Positions 29,038-38,275 of a stretch of 45,307 nt of DNA are shown here, in pieces. Both the position numbers and the translations under genes were made by a program. The stretch spans positions 1 to 45,307 of the forward strand of contig JAJDAE010000033.1 of the NCBI GenBank assembly GCA_029262035.1, in the 5' to 3' direction. This DNA is from Candidatus Zhuqueibacterota bacterium. Lineage in GTDB: Bacteria; Zhuqueibacterota; Zhuqueibacteria; Oceanimicrobiales; Oceanimicrobiaceae. Numbering within the stretch: position 1 is the stretch's first letter; each line of letters opens with the position of its first letter. Under the pieces are notes generated by a model. The model had not been told where the DNA came from, made no database searches, and saw nothing but the letters and a program-made list of their open reading frames with translations.

Positions 29038-31548
29038 ATGGCTACAAAGAAGAAGTCACCCACCAAATCAGATGAATTAAATATTGACCTGCTCGAAAAA
29101 ACCTTTGCGATGCTGGCGCCAAAGGGGCAGCAACTCGTGGCAAGATTTTACGAAGTCATGTTCGCAAACCATCCCGAAGTAAAACCAATGTTCGCCAAAA
29201 CAAACCCAAAAGAACAGCAGAAAAAACTATTAAACTCGTTGGTTTTAGTCGTAGAAAATTTACGTAAACCCGAAAAACTACTCCCCGCCTTAAGAGCAAT
29301 GGGCGCGAGACATCAGAGTTACGGTGTTATTGAAGCGCACTACGAAGTCGTAGTTGAAACACTTCTTGTTGTCATGCACGAATTTGCCGGCGACGCCTGG
29401 ACAGATGAAATAGAAACTGCCTGGCGGAATGCCTTAAACAAAGTATCTTCCATCATGTTGGATTCTTACTCAGATCTAAGCATGCTGGCTTCGAAAAATA
29501 AATCAGAGAAAAAGTCAACATCACAAAAAACAATCGGGGAACAAACCATGAGTGTTACCAAAACACCAACATTAAATAATACAGAAAAAAACAAATATCT
29601 AAAAAGAATAAAAGAACTCGAAGTAGAAGCCCAAGAAGCCGCCCGGTTAAAATCCGCCCTCGAAGGTTCGGCCACAGCAAACATGCAGATTGACCGCGAT
29701 TTTATTATCACTTACGCCAATCCGGCTACTGTAGAAATGGTGAAGGCTAATCTCGATGTTTTTAAAACTGCCTTCAAAGGATTTGATTTGGATAGCTTAA
29801 TTGGAACATGCATTGACATATTCCATAAAAACCCGGCGCACCAGCGTAAACTGCTTAAAGATCCGAACAACTTGCCTTATAAAACAGACATCCATATAGG
29901 CCACATGACATTCAGACTGAATGTTTCTACCATGCGCGACAATAAAGGAGAATACATTGGCAACAACCTGGAATGGCAGGACGCCACCAACCTGCGGGCA
30001 CAGGAACTTGCAGCCGCGCGCTTGCAGTCCACCGTTGATGGTTCTGCAACTGCATCCATGCAGGTTGACCGTGATCTTGTTATAACTTACGCCAACCCGG
30101 CTACTGTAAATATGGTGAAAGCCAACATAGAAGTCTTTAAGAAAACATTCAGAGGTTTCGATCTGGATAACCTGATTGGCACCTGCATAGATATTTTTCA
30201 CAAAAACCCTGACCATCAGCGCAAGTTGCTCGGTGATCCCAACAACCTACCGTATCAGGCAGACATCCAAATCGGCCACATGACATTCAGGATGAATGTT
30301 TCTGCTATGCGCAATGTTAAAGGCGATTACATTGGCAACAACCTGGAGTGGCACGATGTGACTAACCTGCGCGTACAGGAACTCGAAGCTGCACGTCTGA
30401 GGTCAGCCATCGAAGGTTCTGCAACGGCTATGATGATGATTGACCGTGATTTTAACATAACCTACGCCAATCCGGCTACAGTGACTATGGTTCAAAAAAA
30501 TCTCGAGATGTTTAGAAGTTCTTTCCCCGGGTTTGACTTCAACAAACTGATTGGCGCTAATATTGACGCTTTTCACAAAAAGCCGGAACACCAGCGTAAA
30601 TTATTGGCCGATCCAAAAAATTTACCTTATTCTGCCAAAATCAAAGTAGGCGATTTATCCTTTCAATTGAGTGTCTCTGCCATGCTTAATGCAAAAGGCA
30701 ATTATATCGGTAACACTTTGGAATGGGCAAATATTACAAATAGTTTGGCCGTACAAAATTCCACCGAAGATGCAGCCAACAGACTGAACTCTTCTGCAAA
30801 TGAGTTGGTAGCCACAGCCAACCAAATGGCCGGAAATGCCGAAGAAACTTCTGCACAATCTAACAATGTTTCCAGTGCATCCGAAGAAGTAAGCCGCAAT
30901 ATTGGCAGCGTTGCCACCGCCATTGAAGAAATGAACACAACCATCAAAGAAGTTTCCGACCGCGCTGCTGAAGCCGCCAAAGTTGCGGATGAAGCCGTTG
31001 AAGTAGCGGGCGATGCCAACAAAATCATTTCTCAATTGGGTGCGAGTTCTCAGGAAATCAGCAAGGTAATCAAAGTAATTACCTCCATCGCGGAACAAAC
31101 TAATTTACTGGCTTTAAATGCCACCATCGAAGCGGCAAGAGCAGGTGAAGCCGGTAAAGGCTTTGCAGTTGTTGCCAACGAAGTAAAAGAGTTGGCCAAA
31201 GAAACAGCCAAAGCCACGGAAGATATTACACAGAAAATTGAGCAAATTCAGTCCGACAGCAGCAGTTCGGTTGACTCCATTCAATCTGTAGGTGACATCA
31301 TTAACAAGATCAATGAAATTGCCAACACAATTGCTTCTGCGGTTGAAGAGCAGGCTGCCACTGCAAATGAAATATCTCGTAATGTCGTTGATGCGGCCAC
31401 CGGCGCAGATTCCATTGTGGAAAATATCGAACAGGTTTCTCGTGCAGCCTCCAATACAGCAGAAGGCGCCAATGCCAGTAAAGATCGCGCTGAAGGTCTG
31501 ACGGATCTTGCCAATGAACTTCAGGAACTGGTTAAACAACTTAATTAA
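29038..31548 (+). CDS. Soluble globin-coupled chemoreceptor: FHb/single-domain-type globin + 3 tandem PAS + MCP signalling domain
   Basis: Globin: [34 protein letters not shown]...[27 protein letters not shown]; three 125-aa PAS repeats; MCP tip [38 protein letters not shown]; no TM segment. Confidence 0.9.
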   Translation: MATKKKSPTKSDELNIDLLEKTFAMLAPKGQQLVARFYEVMFANHPEVKPMFAKTNPKEQQKKLLNSLVLVVENLRKPEKLLPALRAMGARHQSYGVIEAHYEVVVETLLVVMHEFAGDAWTDEIETAWRNALNKVSSIMLDSYSDLSMLASKNKSEKKSTSQKTIGEQTMSVTKTPTLNNTEKNKYLKRIKELEVEAQEAARLKSALEGSATANMQIDRDFIITYANPATVEMVKANLDVFKTAFKGFDLDSLIGTCIDIFHKNPAHQRKLLKDPNNLPYKTDIHIGHMTFRLNVSTMRDNKGEYIGNNLEWQDATNLRAQELAAARLQSTVDGSATASMQVDRDLVITYANPATVNMVKANIEVFKKTFRGFDLDNLIGTCIDIFHKNPDHQRKLLGDPNNLPYQADIQIGHMTFRMNVSAMRNVKGDYIGNNLEWHDVTNLRVQELEAARLRSAIEGSATAMMMIDRDFNITYANPATVTMVQKNLEMFRSSFPGFDFNKLIGANIDAFHKKPEHQRKLLADPKNLPYSAKIKVGDLSFQLSVSAMLNAKGNYIGNTLEWANITNSLAVQNSTEDAANRLNSSANELVATANQMAGNAEETSAQSNNVSSASEEVSRNIGSVATAIEEMNTTIKEVSDRAAEAAKVADEAVEVAGDANKIISQLGASSQEISKVIKVITSIAEQTNLLALNATIEAARAGEAGKGFAVVANEVKELAKETAKATEDITQKIEQIQSDSSSSVDSIQSVGDIINKINEIANTIASAVEEQAATANEISRNVVDAATGADSIVENIEQVSRAASNTAEGANASKDRAEGLTDLANELQELVKQLN
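29641..30765 (+). repeat. Three tandem PAS-coding repeats, exact 375-bp period between copies 1, 2 and 3
   Basis: [30 protein letters not shown]...units begin at 29641, 30016 and 30391. Confidence 0.85.
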
Positions 31549-31578
31549 TAAGTAATACCTAAATTAAACTAAAATGCT

Positions 31579-31678
31579 AAGTGCCTAAAATGTATAAAAA
31601 TTCTAAAGCTGAGCATAGTGTTTACTATTTTCAGTGAACCTATTTTAGGCACTTTAAATTTCAGTCATTTTGAAATTT
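31579..31678. promoter_or_regulatory. Two inverted repeats in the intergenic region between the MCP and cheY
   Basis: AAGTGCCTAAAAT (31579-31591) / ATTTTAGGCACTT (31642-31654); AAATTTCA (31656-31663) / TGAAATTT (31671-31678). Confidence 0.55.
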
Positions 31679-31741
31679 AGGATTAATCGGATTAAAGAGC
31701 TTTATATTGCGACACTTTAGAAAAAATAGGAAACACGTTAA

Positions 31742-32101
31742 ATGAAAATATTAACCGTTGACGACGCATTAACTGTCCGAACCATGGTTCGTAATATTCT
31801 GGAAGAAAACGGTCATCAAGTGGAGGAGGCGGAAAATGGGGTGGTGGCAATAGACCGGTTGACAGATGAAAAAGACTACGATCTTATTCTGCTGGATTGG
31901 GAAATGCCCGAAATGGACGGCCTGACATTTCTTACAAAAATAAAAGAAGATAATGTGGCGCCGAACACTAAGGTTGTAATGCTTACCAGTCTCAATAAAA
32001 TGGCAAACATTCTAAAGGCAATGGATGCCGGTGCGGATGAGTACATCATGAAACCATTCACACCGGAAATTGTGATAGAAAAGATAAACGCGATAATGTA
32101 G
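31742..32101 (+). CDS. CheY-like response regulator
   Basis: MKILTVDDALTVRTMVRNIL, LLDWEMPEMDG, LTSLN, IMKPF. Confidence 0.93.
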   Translation: MKILTVDDALTVRTMVRNILEENGHQVEEAENGVVAIDRLTDEKDYDLILLDWEMPEMDGLTFLTKIKEDNVAPNTKVVMLTSLNKMANILKAMDAGADEYIMKPFTPEIVIEKINAIM

Positions 32102-32134
32102 CAACGGCCGCACACTTTTAACTGGGATGATAGA

Positions 32135-33193
32135 ATGAGAGACGCCATGCGCGTGATGGTGGTGGATGATTCTGCCCTGTACCGCAAAGTAATATCCGAT
32201 GTTTTAGCCGGTCATCCGGATATCGAAGTCGTGGCAACGGCGCCAAATGGCAAAATTGCTTTAGACAAAATTCCCGGGGTTAACCCGGACTTGATTACGC
32301 TCGATATGGAAATGCCGCAAATGGACGGCCTGACAACATTGCAGCACCTAAAAGACAAGCACGACCAAATTAAAACCATCATCTTCAGCCATCATACGGA
32401 AAAGGGGGCAGAACTAACGCTTAAAGCCTTGGACCTTGGTGCCGTTGATTTCGTGACAAAACCTTCAACTTCAGGTTCTCTGGAAAAAAATATGGAGCTA
32501 ATTCGTGAAGAGCTTCTGCCTAACATCCTGGAGTTATCCAAAACAGTGAAGCGCTTTGGTGTAAGACAGAAAGTTAAACCAGTCAACCGTGCGCCTCAAA
32601 CCACACAAATGCCGGTTATGGCGCCAAGAGATGTGATCGCAATTGGCATTAGCACAGGCGGCCCCACAAGTTTGATGAACTTTTTTTCACAAATACCATC
32701 AACGCTTAAGCAAACTCTGCTTATTGTACAGCACATGCCTGCAATTTTTACCCGGAAACTTGCGGAACAAATTTCAAGAGAGAGCAAAATACCGGTAACA
32801 GAGGCGGTAGATGGCGAGACTATTTTACCGGCTCATGCATACATTGCGCCCGGAGGCTTTCACATGGAAGTTTGGAATGACGCCGGGGTTAAAAAAATAC
32901 GAACCCACAAAGGCCCGCAGGAAAACTATTGCCGGCCGGCCGCAGACGTTTTATTCCGCTCTGTAGCGGAAGTTTACAATAAAAAAGCAGTTGGCGTGGT
33001 TATGACCGGCATGGGCAAAGACGGCCTAAAAGGCACTGAAGTGCTACGTGCCACCGGCGCACCGATTGTAGCTCAGGATGAAACCAGCAGTGTTGTTTGG
33101 GGTATGCCAAGATTTGTTATCGAAAACAACCTCGCAAACCTGGTTTCCCCTCTGGATAAAATGTATGAATCAATCAAAAAATTTATAATTTAA
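32135..33193 (+). CDS. cheB: Protein-glutamate methylesterase CheB
   Basis: REC (VMVVDDSALYRKVI...DMEMPQMDG) plus GISTGGPTSL, QHMPAIFT, TGMGKDG. Confidence 0.95.
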   Translation: MRDAMRVMVVDDSALYRKVISDVLAGHPDIEVVATAPNGKIALDKIPGVNPDLITLDMEMPQMDGLTTLQHLKDKHDQIKTIIFSHHTEKGAELTLKALDLGAVDFVTKPSTSGSLEKNMELIREELLPNILELSKTVKRFGVRQKVKPVNRAPQTTQMPVMAPRDVIAIGISTGGPTSLMNFFSQIPSTLKQTLLIVQHMPAIFTRKLAEQISRESKIPVTEAVDGETILPAHAYIAPGGFHMEVWNDAGVKKIRTHKGPQENYCRPAADVLFRSVAEVYNKKAVGVVMTGMGKDGLKGTEVLRATGAPIVAQDETSSVVWGMPRFVIENNLANLVSPLDKMYESIKKFII

Positions 33194-33207
33194 GTTAGAT
33201 ACTGTTC

Positions 33208-34080
33208 ATGGATATAAAACCTAAAACCATCAGAAAAGACGAAAAACCACTTTCGGATTATCATCTGCAATTTATATCGAGCTTCATCTATCAAAGAAGC
33301 GGAATTGTGCTGGGAGAAACCAAGAGATATTTAATTGAAAGTCGCTTAAAAACAGTCGCCCGCATTGCGGGTTTATCTGGTATTGAGGAGGTTTGCAATA
33401 GCCTGGCTAACAATACCTCACAATTAGAAACGCTCGTATTAGACGCACTTACAACCAATGAAACCTCCTGGTTTAGAGATGCAAAACCGTGGAACGCACT
33501 TTCCAATGATGTTTTACCAAAAATAAAGAAAAACAAAAACGCACAAATTTTGCAAATTTGGTCGGCGGCTTGCTCAACCGGTCAGGAGCCCTATAGCATT
33601 GCTATTAAAATTTTGGAATCCGGGTTGTTTAATGATTGGACCATTAGAATAGTTGCGACGGATATATCCACGCAAGTCCTGGAACAGGCCAGAGAAGGTA
33701 TCTACTCCCAGCTCGAAGTCAGCCGTGGTATGCCGATCAGGTCACTGATGAAATACTTCACGCAGGTTGGCGACGTCTGGAAAATAAAATCCGAAATCCG
33801 GGACCGTGTGACGTTTAAAGAGCATTTATTGCAAAAGGATCCCAGATATCTTGGCACTTTTGATTTGGTATTTTGCAGAAATGTTTTGATTTATTTCGAC
33901 GTTGAAACCAAACGTAAGATTTTAAACCATATACACAGCGCACTGACAAACGATGGTCTGCTCGCGCTCGGCGGCTCTGAGACCACCTATAACATAAGCG
34001 ATGACTTTGAAACCGTCCCAACGACTGGAACAGTCTTTTATGCTAAAAAGAAATTACAGCATTTCTGGAAAAAAGAATAG
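33208..34080 (+). CDS. cheR: Chemotaxis methyltransferase CheR
   Basis: TNETSWFRDAKPW, QIWSAACSTGQEPYSI, ATDIS, FDLVFCRNVLIYFD. Confidence 0.94.
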   Translation: MDIKPKTIRKDEKPLSDYHLQFISSFIYQRSGIVLGETKRYLIESRLKTVARIAGLSGIEEVCNSLANNTSQLETLVLDALTTNETSWFRDAKPWNALSNDVLPKIKKNKNAQILQIWSAACSTGQEPYSIAIKILESGLFNDWTIRIVATDISTQVLEQAREGIYSQLEVSRGMPIRSLMKYFTQVGDVWKIKSEIRDRVTFKEHLLQKDPRYLGTFDLVFCRNVLIYFDVETKRKILNHIHSALTNDGLLALGGSETTYNISDDFETVPTTGTVFYAKKKLQHFWKKE

Positions 34081-34116
34081 TCGTTAAAATTCTAAAAGTA
34101 GAAATAGGAAACCAAC

Positions 34117-34353
34117 ATGCAGACTCTAACGAAATCAGAATTGATTACTCGCCTAAAAGGAAATTTAGTATTCCGATTTTACAAAGTCTATATAATTGAT
34201 AGTATTATTATCACCAAAAATCAGGGTTTTAAACAGCTTATAAAACAAAAAGGCTGGAAAATATTTTTAATAATCTTTCTCTACTATCTAATTAGGGATA
34301 CACTACTTTACATCGTAATTCCTTTCTTTATTGCTCGCGGAATAATCAACTAA
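34117..34353 (+). CDS. Small (78 aa) predicted membrane protein
   Basis: Hydrophobic C-terminal half (IFLIIFLYYLIRDTLLYIVIPFFIARGI); tightly spaced between cheR and REC-HATPase gene. Confidence 0.6.
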   Translation: MQTLTKSELITRLKGNLVFRFYKVYIIDSIIITKNQGFKQLIKQKGWKIFLIIFLYYLIRDTLLYIVIPFFIARGIIN

Positions 34354-34358
34354 ACCTG

Positions 34359-35282
34359 ATGGACAGCAAAATGAAAATCCTGGTTGTTGATGACCAACCA
34401 CCAATAAGGCTTTCCTTAAAACAGATGGTTGAAAAGTTAGGCTATGAGTGCATACTTGCCTGCGATGGTGAAGAGGCTCTGCAAGTAATAGATCAAAGAG
34501 ACGACCTGAATATGTTAATTTGCGATATGCATATGCAGGATATTGACGGGTTGGAAGTACTGCAAAACTCCAAGGCAATAAATCCAAAACTACCCGTTGT
34601 ATTAATGTCTGATTACTCCAAAGATGAAACCATAATTGAAGCATTACGCAAAGGTGCAAGTGACTACCTGGTAAAACCTTTTGAAATGATGCAGTTGGAA
34701 AGCGTTATTATTCAGGTCGAAGAGCTATTTCAAAACCGCGCTCAAATCATAAATAACAGACACTTGATAAATAATTTAGAACTTAACTTCGAAATACCAT
34801 CGCAAGACCTTGAGGTACATAAAGTACAGGCAATTTTAAAAAATACGCTTCAAATTTATTCCCAAATTTCCAACAAGGATCTATTAAACTTCACCTTGAC
34901 TGTTGAAGAATCAATGTTAAATGCCCATGAGCACGGCAACCTCGAGCTGGTATCCGATTGGAAAGAAGAGTTCATAGGAACATCCGGTGAAACTCGATTT
35001 GACATTACAAAAAAAGAAAGACTTCAAAACCCAACTTATGCAAAGAGAGTTGTAAAAATCAAATTATGTATTAATTCGAGAAAAATCAGTATCAGTATTG
35101 AGGATGAAGGGCAAGGCTATCCGGTGAATGTAATAGGAAGTGATGCAACCGGCAAACCTTTTGGGATGGGCTTAATGTTAATAAAAAATTTAAGTGACAA
35201 TATATTTTTTAATGAATCCGGCAGCCGCATTACCATTGAAAAATTTCTACCCAAAAAGCAAAATGAAAATACTGATAGCTGA
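34359..35282 (+). CDS. Response regulator with RsbW/SpoIIAB-type HATPase (REC-HATPase)
   Basis: REC (ILVVDDQPPIRLSL...CDMHMQDIDG...VKPF) and ATPase boxes VEESMLNAHEHGN, EDEGQGYP, FGMGLMLIKNLSD. Confidence 0.88.
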   Translation: MDSKMKILVVDDQPPIRLSLKQMVEKLGYECILACDGEEALQVIDQRDDLNMLICDMHMQDIDGLEVLQNSKAINPKLPVVLMSDYSKDETIIEALRKGASDYLVKPFEMMQLESVIIQVEELFQNRAQIINNRHLINNLELNFEIPSQDLEVHKVQAILKNTLQIYSQISNKDLLNFTLTVEESMLNAHEHGNLELVSDWKEEFIGTSGETRFDITKKERLQNPTYAKRVVKIKLCINSRKISISIEDEGQGYPVNVIGSDATGKPFGMGLMLIKNLSDNIFFNESGSRITIEKFLPKKQNENTDS

Positions 35283-36468
35283 AGACGACCTAATATCGAG
35301 AAAGGTTCTTGCAAAAACCTTAAAACAGCTGGACTATGAAGTTTTAACAGCTGTGGATGGTTTAGAAGCCTGGAATATCATCCAAGCTGAGTCACCGAAC
35401 ATTGCGCTTTTGGACTGGATGATGCCAAAGATGGATGGTCTTGAGGTCATAAAAAAGATTCGTGAAAATACATACGACCATTATATTTTCATTCTGCTAC
35501 TCACTGCGAAAACAGATAAAGACGATATTATTAAAGGTATAGAAACAGGGGCTGATGACTATTTAACCAAACCCTTTAACCGTGGTGAACTATTAGCCCG
35601 ATTACGGGCAGGGCAAAGAATAATAGAGCTGGAAAAAAGTCTAGCCTCTAAGAATGCGAAATTGAGCGAAGTAAATCAAAGTCTGGCCAACATTAATGTG
35701 CGCATGAAAAAGGATCTGGATCTCGCAGCCGAAATCCAAACAAGCCTGTTGCCTCACGATTTACCGCAAATCGAAAATGTAAATATAGAATGGTTTTTAA
35801 AAGCCTGCGATGAGTTAGCCGGTGATATTTTAAATGTATTTAAGTTAGATGAAACCCATCTTGGCTTTTACCTGCTCGACGTCAGCGGCCACGGCGTTGG
35901 CGCTGCTTTACTTTCAGTTACATTGAGCAGAATCCTATCACCGCTGACGAATGAGTCTTCCATTTTAAGAAAAAAGGTGTCGGGAAATGGCGCTTTCAAT
36001 ATCTCGCCGCCTGCGGAAGTGGCAGAAAAACTAAACAATCAATTTTTAATGGAAGATGAATCCGGACAATATTTCACCTTAATTTACGGTGTTTTGGATC
36101 TCGAAACATCAAAATACACCTTTATCTCAGCAGGCCATCCAAATTTTATTTTGTTCAGAAAAGACAATACCCACATTGCCTTTCAAGATGCCGGACTGCC
36201 AATAGGTTTTTTGCCCGATGCTAAGTATAAGGAGCTGTCCGTTCAACTGCAGCCAGGCGACCGCTTATACTTCTATTCCGATGGCATCAACGAAGCAATG
36301 GATCCAGAAAATGAGCAATTTGGTCATGACCGGCTTATCGAAACATTTGAAAGTCTGCAAAATCAACATCTGAAATCCTGCCTTGAATCTACCATTGAAA
36401 AAGTACACAATTGGTCGCACAATAAAGTCGTGGATGATATGTCAATCTTGGCAATAGAGCTTACGTAG
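35263..36468 (+). CDS. Response regulator with PP2C/SpoIIE-type serine phosphatase (RsbU-like)
   Basis: REC (ILIAEDDLISRKVL...DWMMPKMDG...TKPF) and PP2C motifs AGDILNVF, DVSGHGVGAALLSVTLSRIL, DGINEAMD. Start taken as ATG 35263, overlapping the previous gene by 20 bp. Confidence 0.92.
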   Translation: MKILIAEDDLISRKVLAKTLKQLDYEVLTAVDGLEAWNIIQAESPNIALLDWMMPKMDGLEVIKKIRENTYDHYIFILLLTAKTDKDDIIKGIETGADDYLTKPFNRGELLARLRAGQRIIELEKSLASKNAKLSEVNQSLANINVRMKKDLDLAAEIQTSLLPHDLPQIENVNIEWFLKACDELAGDILNVFKLDETHLGFYLLDVSGHGVGAALLSVTLSRILSPLTNESSILRKKVSGNGAFNISPPAEVAEKLNNQFLMEDESGQYFTLIYGVLDLETSKYTFISAGHPNFILFRKDNTHIAFQDAGLPIGFLPDAKYKELSVQLQPGDRLYFYSDGINEAMDPENEQFGHDRLIETFESLQNQHLKSCLESTIEKVHNWSHNKVVDDMSILAIELT

Positions 36469-36535
36469 TTAGAAATCATCACAATCTACCTTCTTAAAAA
36501 ACCTGTCTTTCCGGGTGCATCACTCCTTTTTAAAC

Positions 36536-36558
36536 ACGGTATGGACAATACCGTTTTT
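36536..36558 (+). terminator. Rho-independent terminator-like hairpin ACGGTAT-GGACA-ATACCGT followed by T run
   Basis: Perfect 7-bp stem, 5-nt loop, TTTTT immediately after; 68 nt past the REC-PP2C stop. Confidence 0.75.
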
Positions 36559-36604
36559 ACCCATTGTCCTTTGTCCTAAATATTTTCGATAAAGTATCCA
36601 AACT

Positions 36605-36631
36605 TCAAGACTCAGGCTAAATTGCCGATAA
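36605..36631 (+). promoter_or_regulatory. Candidate sigma28 (FliA)-like promoter TCAA-N15-GCCGATAA
   Basis: Exact GCCGATAA at 36624-36631 with near-consensus -35 at the canonical spacing, after a terminator and about 90 nt before the HPt gene. Confidence 0.45.
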
Positions 36632-36720
36632 TAAAAGGGTTGAAATAGATATTCTAACAGGGAGATTTATGATCTCAAGCAACAAACACATTTGTCGCCA
36701 AACACTAAAGGAGTTATCTA

Positions 36721-37074
36721 ATGTCAGATGAATCTATATTAGACATGCAGACAATTGATCAATTAAAAGAACTGGTAGATGACGATGATCCTGATTTTTT
36801 TGTAGATATAATTCAAGGATACATTGAGACAGCAGGGGTAAGCATAAAAGAACTGTCTGAAGCCGTAAATTCCCAGGACATTGAAAAAGTGGCAAGTGCA
36901 GCACATTGCTTAAAAGGCTCAAGCGGCAACATTGGTGCAGTACGGATGCAGAAAATTTCTTATGAATTGGAAAAATTCGGCAAAAAGGACAATTTAACCG
37001 GCGCTTCAGAACTGCTCACTAATTTAGAAGAAGAGTTTTCAAAAGTAACAGTCGTATTGGAAAAAGAAATTTAA
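36721..37074 (+). CDS. Standalone HPt domain protein
   Basis: ASAAHCLKGSSGNIGAVRMQKISYELEKFGK phosphotransfer motif; 117 aa. Confidence 0.9.
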   Translation: MSDESILDMQTIDQLKELVDDDDPDFFVDIIQGYIETAGVSIKELSEAVNSQDIEKVASAAHCLKGSSGNIGAVRMQKISYELEKFGKKDNLTGASELLTNLEEEFSKVTVVLEKEI

Positions 37075-37109
37075 AAGCTCGGGTTGCATCTTAACTTGAT
37101 AGCAAGAAT

Positions 37110-37895
37110 ATGCAAAAAAAGCTGCATCGGCATTTTGTATTAACCTTATCCGGCATATTTCTAATTTTAGCTAGTTTAGCCTGTATTGGTTTGGTTAATG
37201 AACAAAAAATAACCACCCAATTTGATGTGGGCAACTTAGTCTCCGACAAAGAAGAAATTCGCAGATTAATTACTGAAATAACGATTCAACGCCTCGACTT
37301 AAACAGTTCGTTTGACCGTTATTTGCAGGCATGTCTCAATAAAATCAGGACTTCAAAACAAGAAAACTTTGACACTAAAAATGTTAACCAATTCCTTTTG
37401 TATGATTTGGAATTACAACACCGATTTCATGCTGAAATAAAAAGCACAATATCAAACAAATTTGAGCCAGGAAGGCATCTGGAGCTTTTAAATGCACAGT
37501 TGCAAACTTCTGAACAAGAAGTCGAATATTTCAAAGAAAACCTTCTCTTGGAAAATGGCTTGTTTGATGCTCAAAACGCCGAAAACTTAGCCCGGATCAT
37601 ACAAGAAATCCGGCGAAAGAAAATGACCCTTCAGCAAAAATTAAGGGCGCTATTAACCGGAATAAAATATACCGAACTTGACCGATCAAATCTGAAAAAA
37701 TCATCACAAGATATCCTGATTTTTTTCATGACTTTGCTGGCTGGTGCAGGGATAGGAATACTTTTTAGTTTCACACACTTTAAAAATACTTCCGTTATTT
37801 CACCACCCACTTTACAATTGCCGGGAAAAGTCATAAAAATAATTGAAGGAGATTTTAGAGCGATCTCAAAAAAAACGGACAGAACCCATGAGTAA
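37110..37895 (+). CDS. Two-TM sensor-like protein with helical extracytoplasmic domain and no output domain
   Basis: N-terminal TM (LTLSGIFLILASLACIGLV), about 180-aa helical region, second TM (ILIFFMTLLAGAGIGILFSF), short cytoplasmic tail. Confidence 0.6.
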   Translation: MQKKLHRHFVLTLSGIFLILASLACIGLVNEQKITTQFDVGNLVSDKEEIRRLITEITIQRLDLNSSFDRYLQACLNKIRTSKQENFDTKNVNQFLLYDLELQHRFHAEIKSTISNKFEPGRHLELLNAQLQTSEQEVEYFKENLLLENGLFDAQNAENLARIIQEIRRKKMTLQQKLRALLTGIKYTELDRSNLKKSSQDILIFFMTLLAGAGIGILFSFTHFKNTSVISPPTLQLPGKVIKIIEGDFRAISKKTDRTHE

Positions 37896-38271
37896 AATAC
37901 TGATTATCGACGATGAAAAAGACATTCGTAATCTGTTTCGTGAACTGTTGGAAAAAGAAGGGTACGAAGTATTTGAAGCAGACAATGGGATTACAGGGCT
38001 TGAGACTTTTAAGAAAGAAAATACCGACATGGTAATAACCGATATTATTATGCCAAAAAAAGAAGGTCTTGCAACTATTCTTGAACTAAGAAAAGATAAC
38101 CCTGATTTGAAAATTATTGCAATTACCGGCGGCGGTTACATTATCCGCAGAGACTTTCTGGGGTACGCTCAAAAGTTTGGCGCCAACGAGGTATTAACAA
38201 AACCTTTGAAATTAGATATATTAGTAGAGACAGTTAACAATTTGATGCAAGAAACCACGGGGCAGGCGTAA
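37888..38271 (+). CDS. CheY-like response regulator
   Basis: MSKILIIDDEKDIRNLFRELLEKEGYEVFEADNG, ITDIIMPKKEG, ITGGG, TKPL; ATG overlaps the stop of the preceding gene (ATGAGTAA). Confidence 0.9.
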   Translation: MSKILIIDDEKDIRNLFRELLEKEGYEVFEADNGITGLETFKKENTDMVITDIIMPKKEGLATILELRKDNPDLKIIAITGGGYIIRRDFLGYAQKFGANEVLTKPLKLDILVETVNNLMQETTGQA

Positions 38272-38275
38272 CTCT

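Noticed and set aside
29797-31539. Several 60-147-aa minus-strand ORFs opposite the globin-PAS-MCP gene
   Set aside because: Antisense shadows of a well-supported gene; repeated similarity among them merely mirrors the PAS repeats.
29038-31548. Transmembrane chemoreceptor
   Set aside because: No hydrophobic helix long enough for membrane insertion; the receptor appears cytoplasmic.
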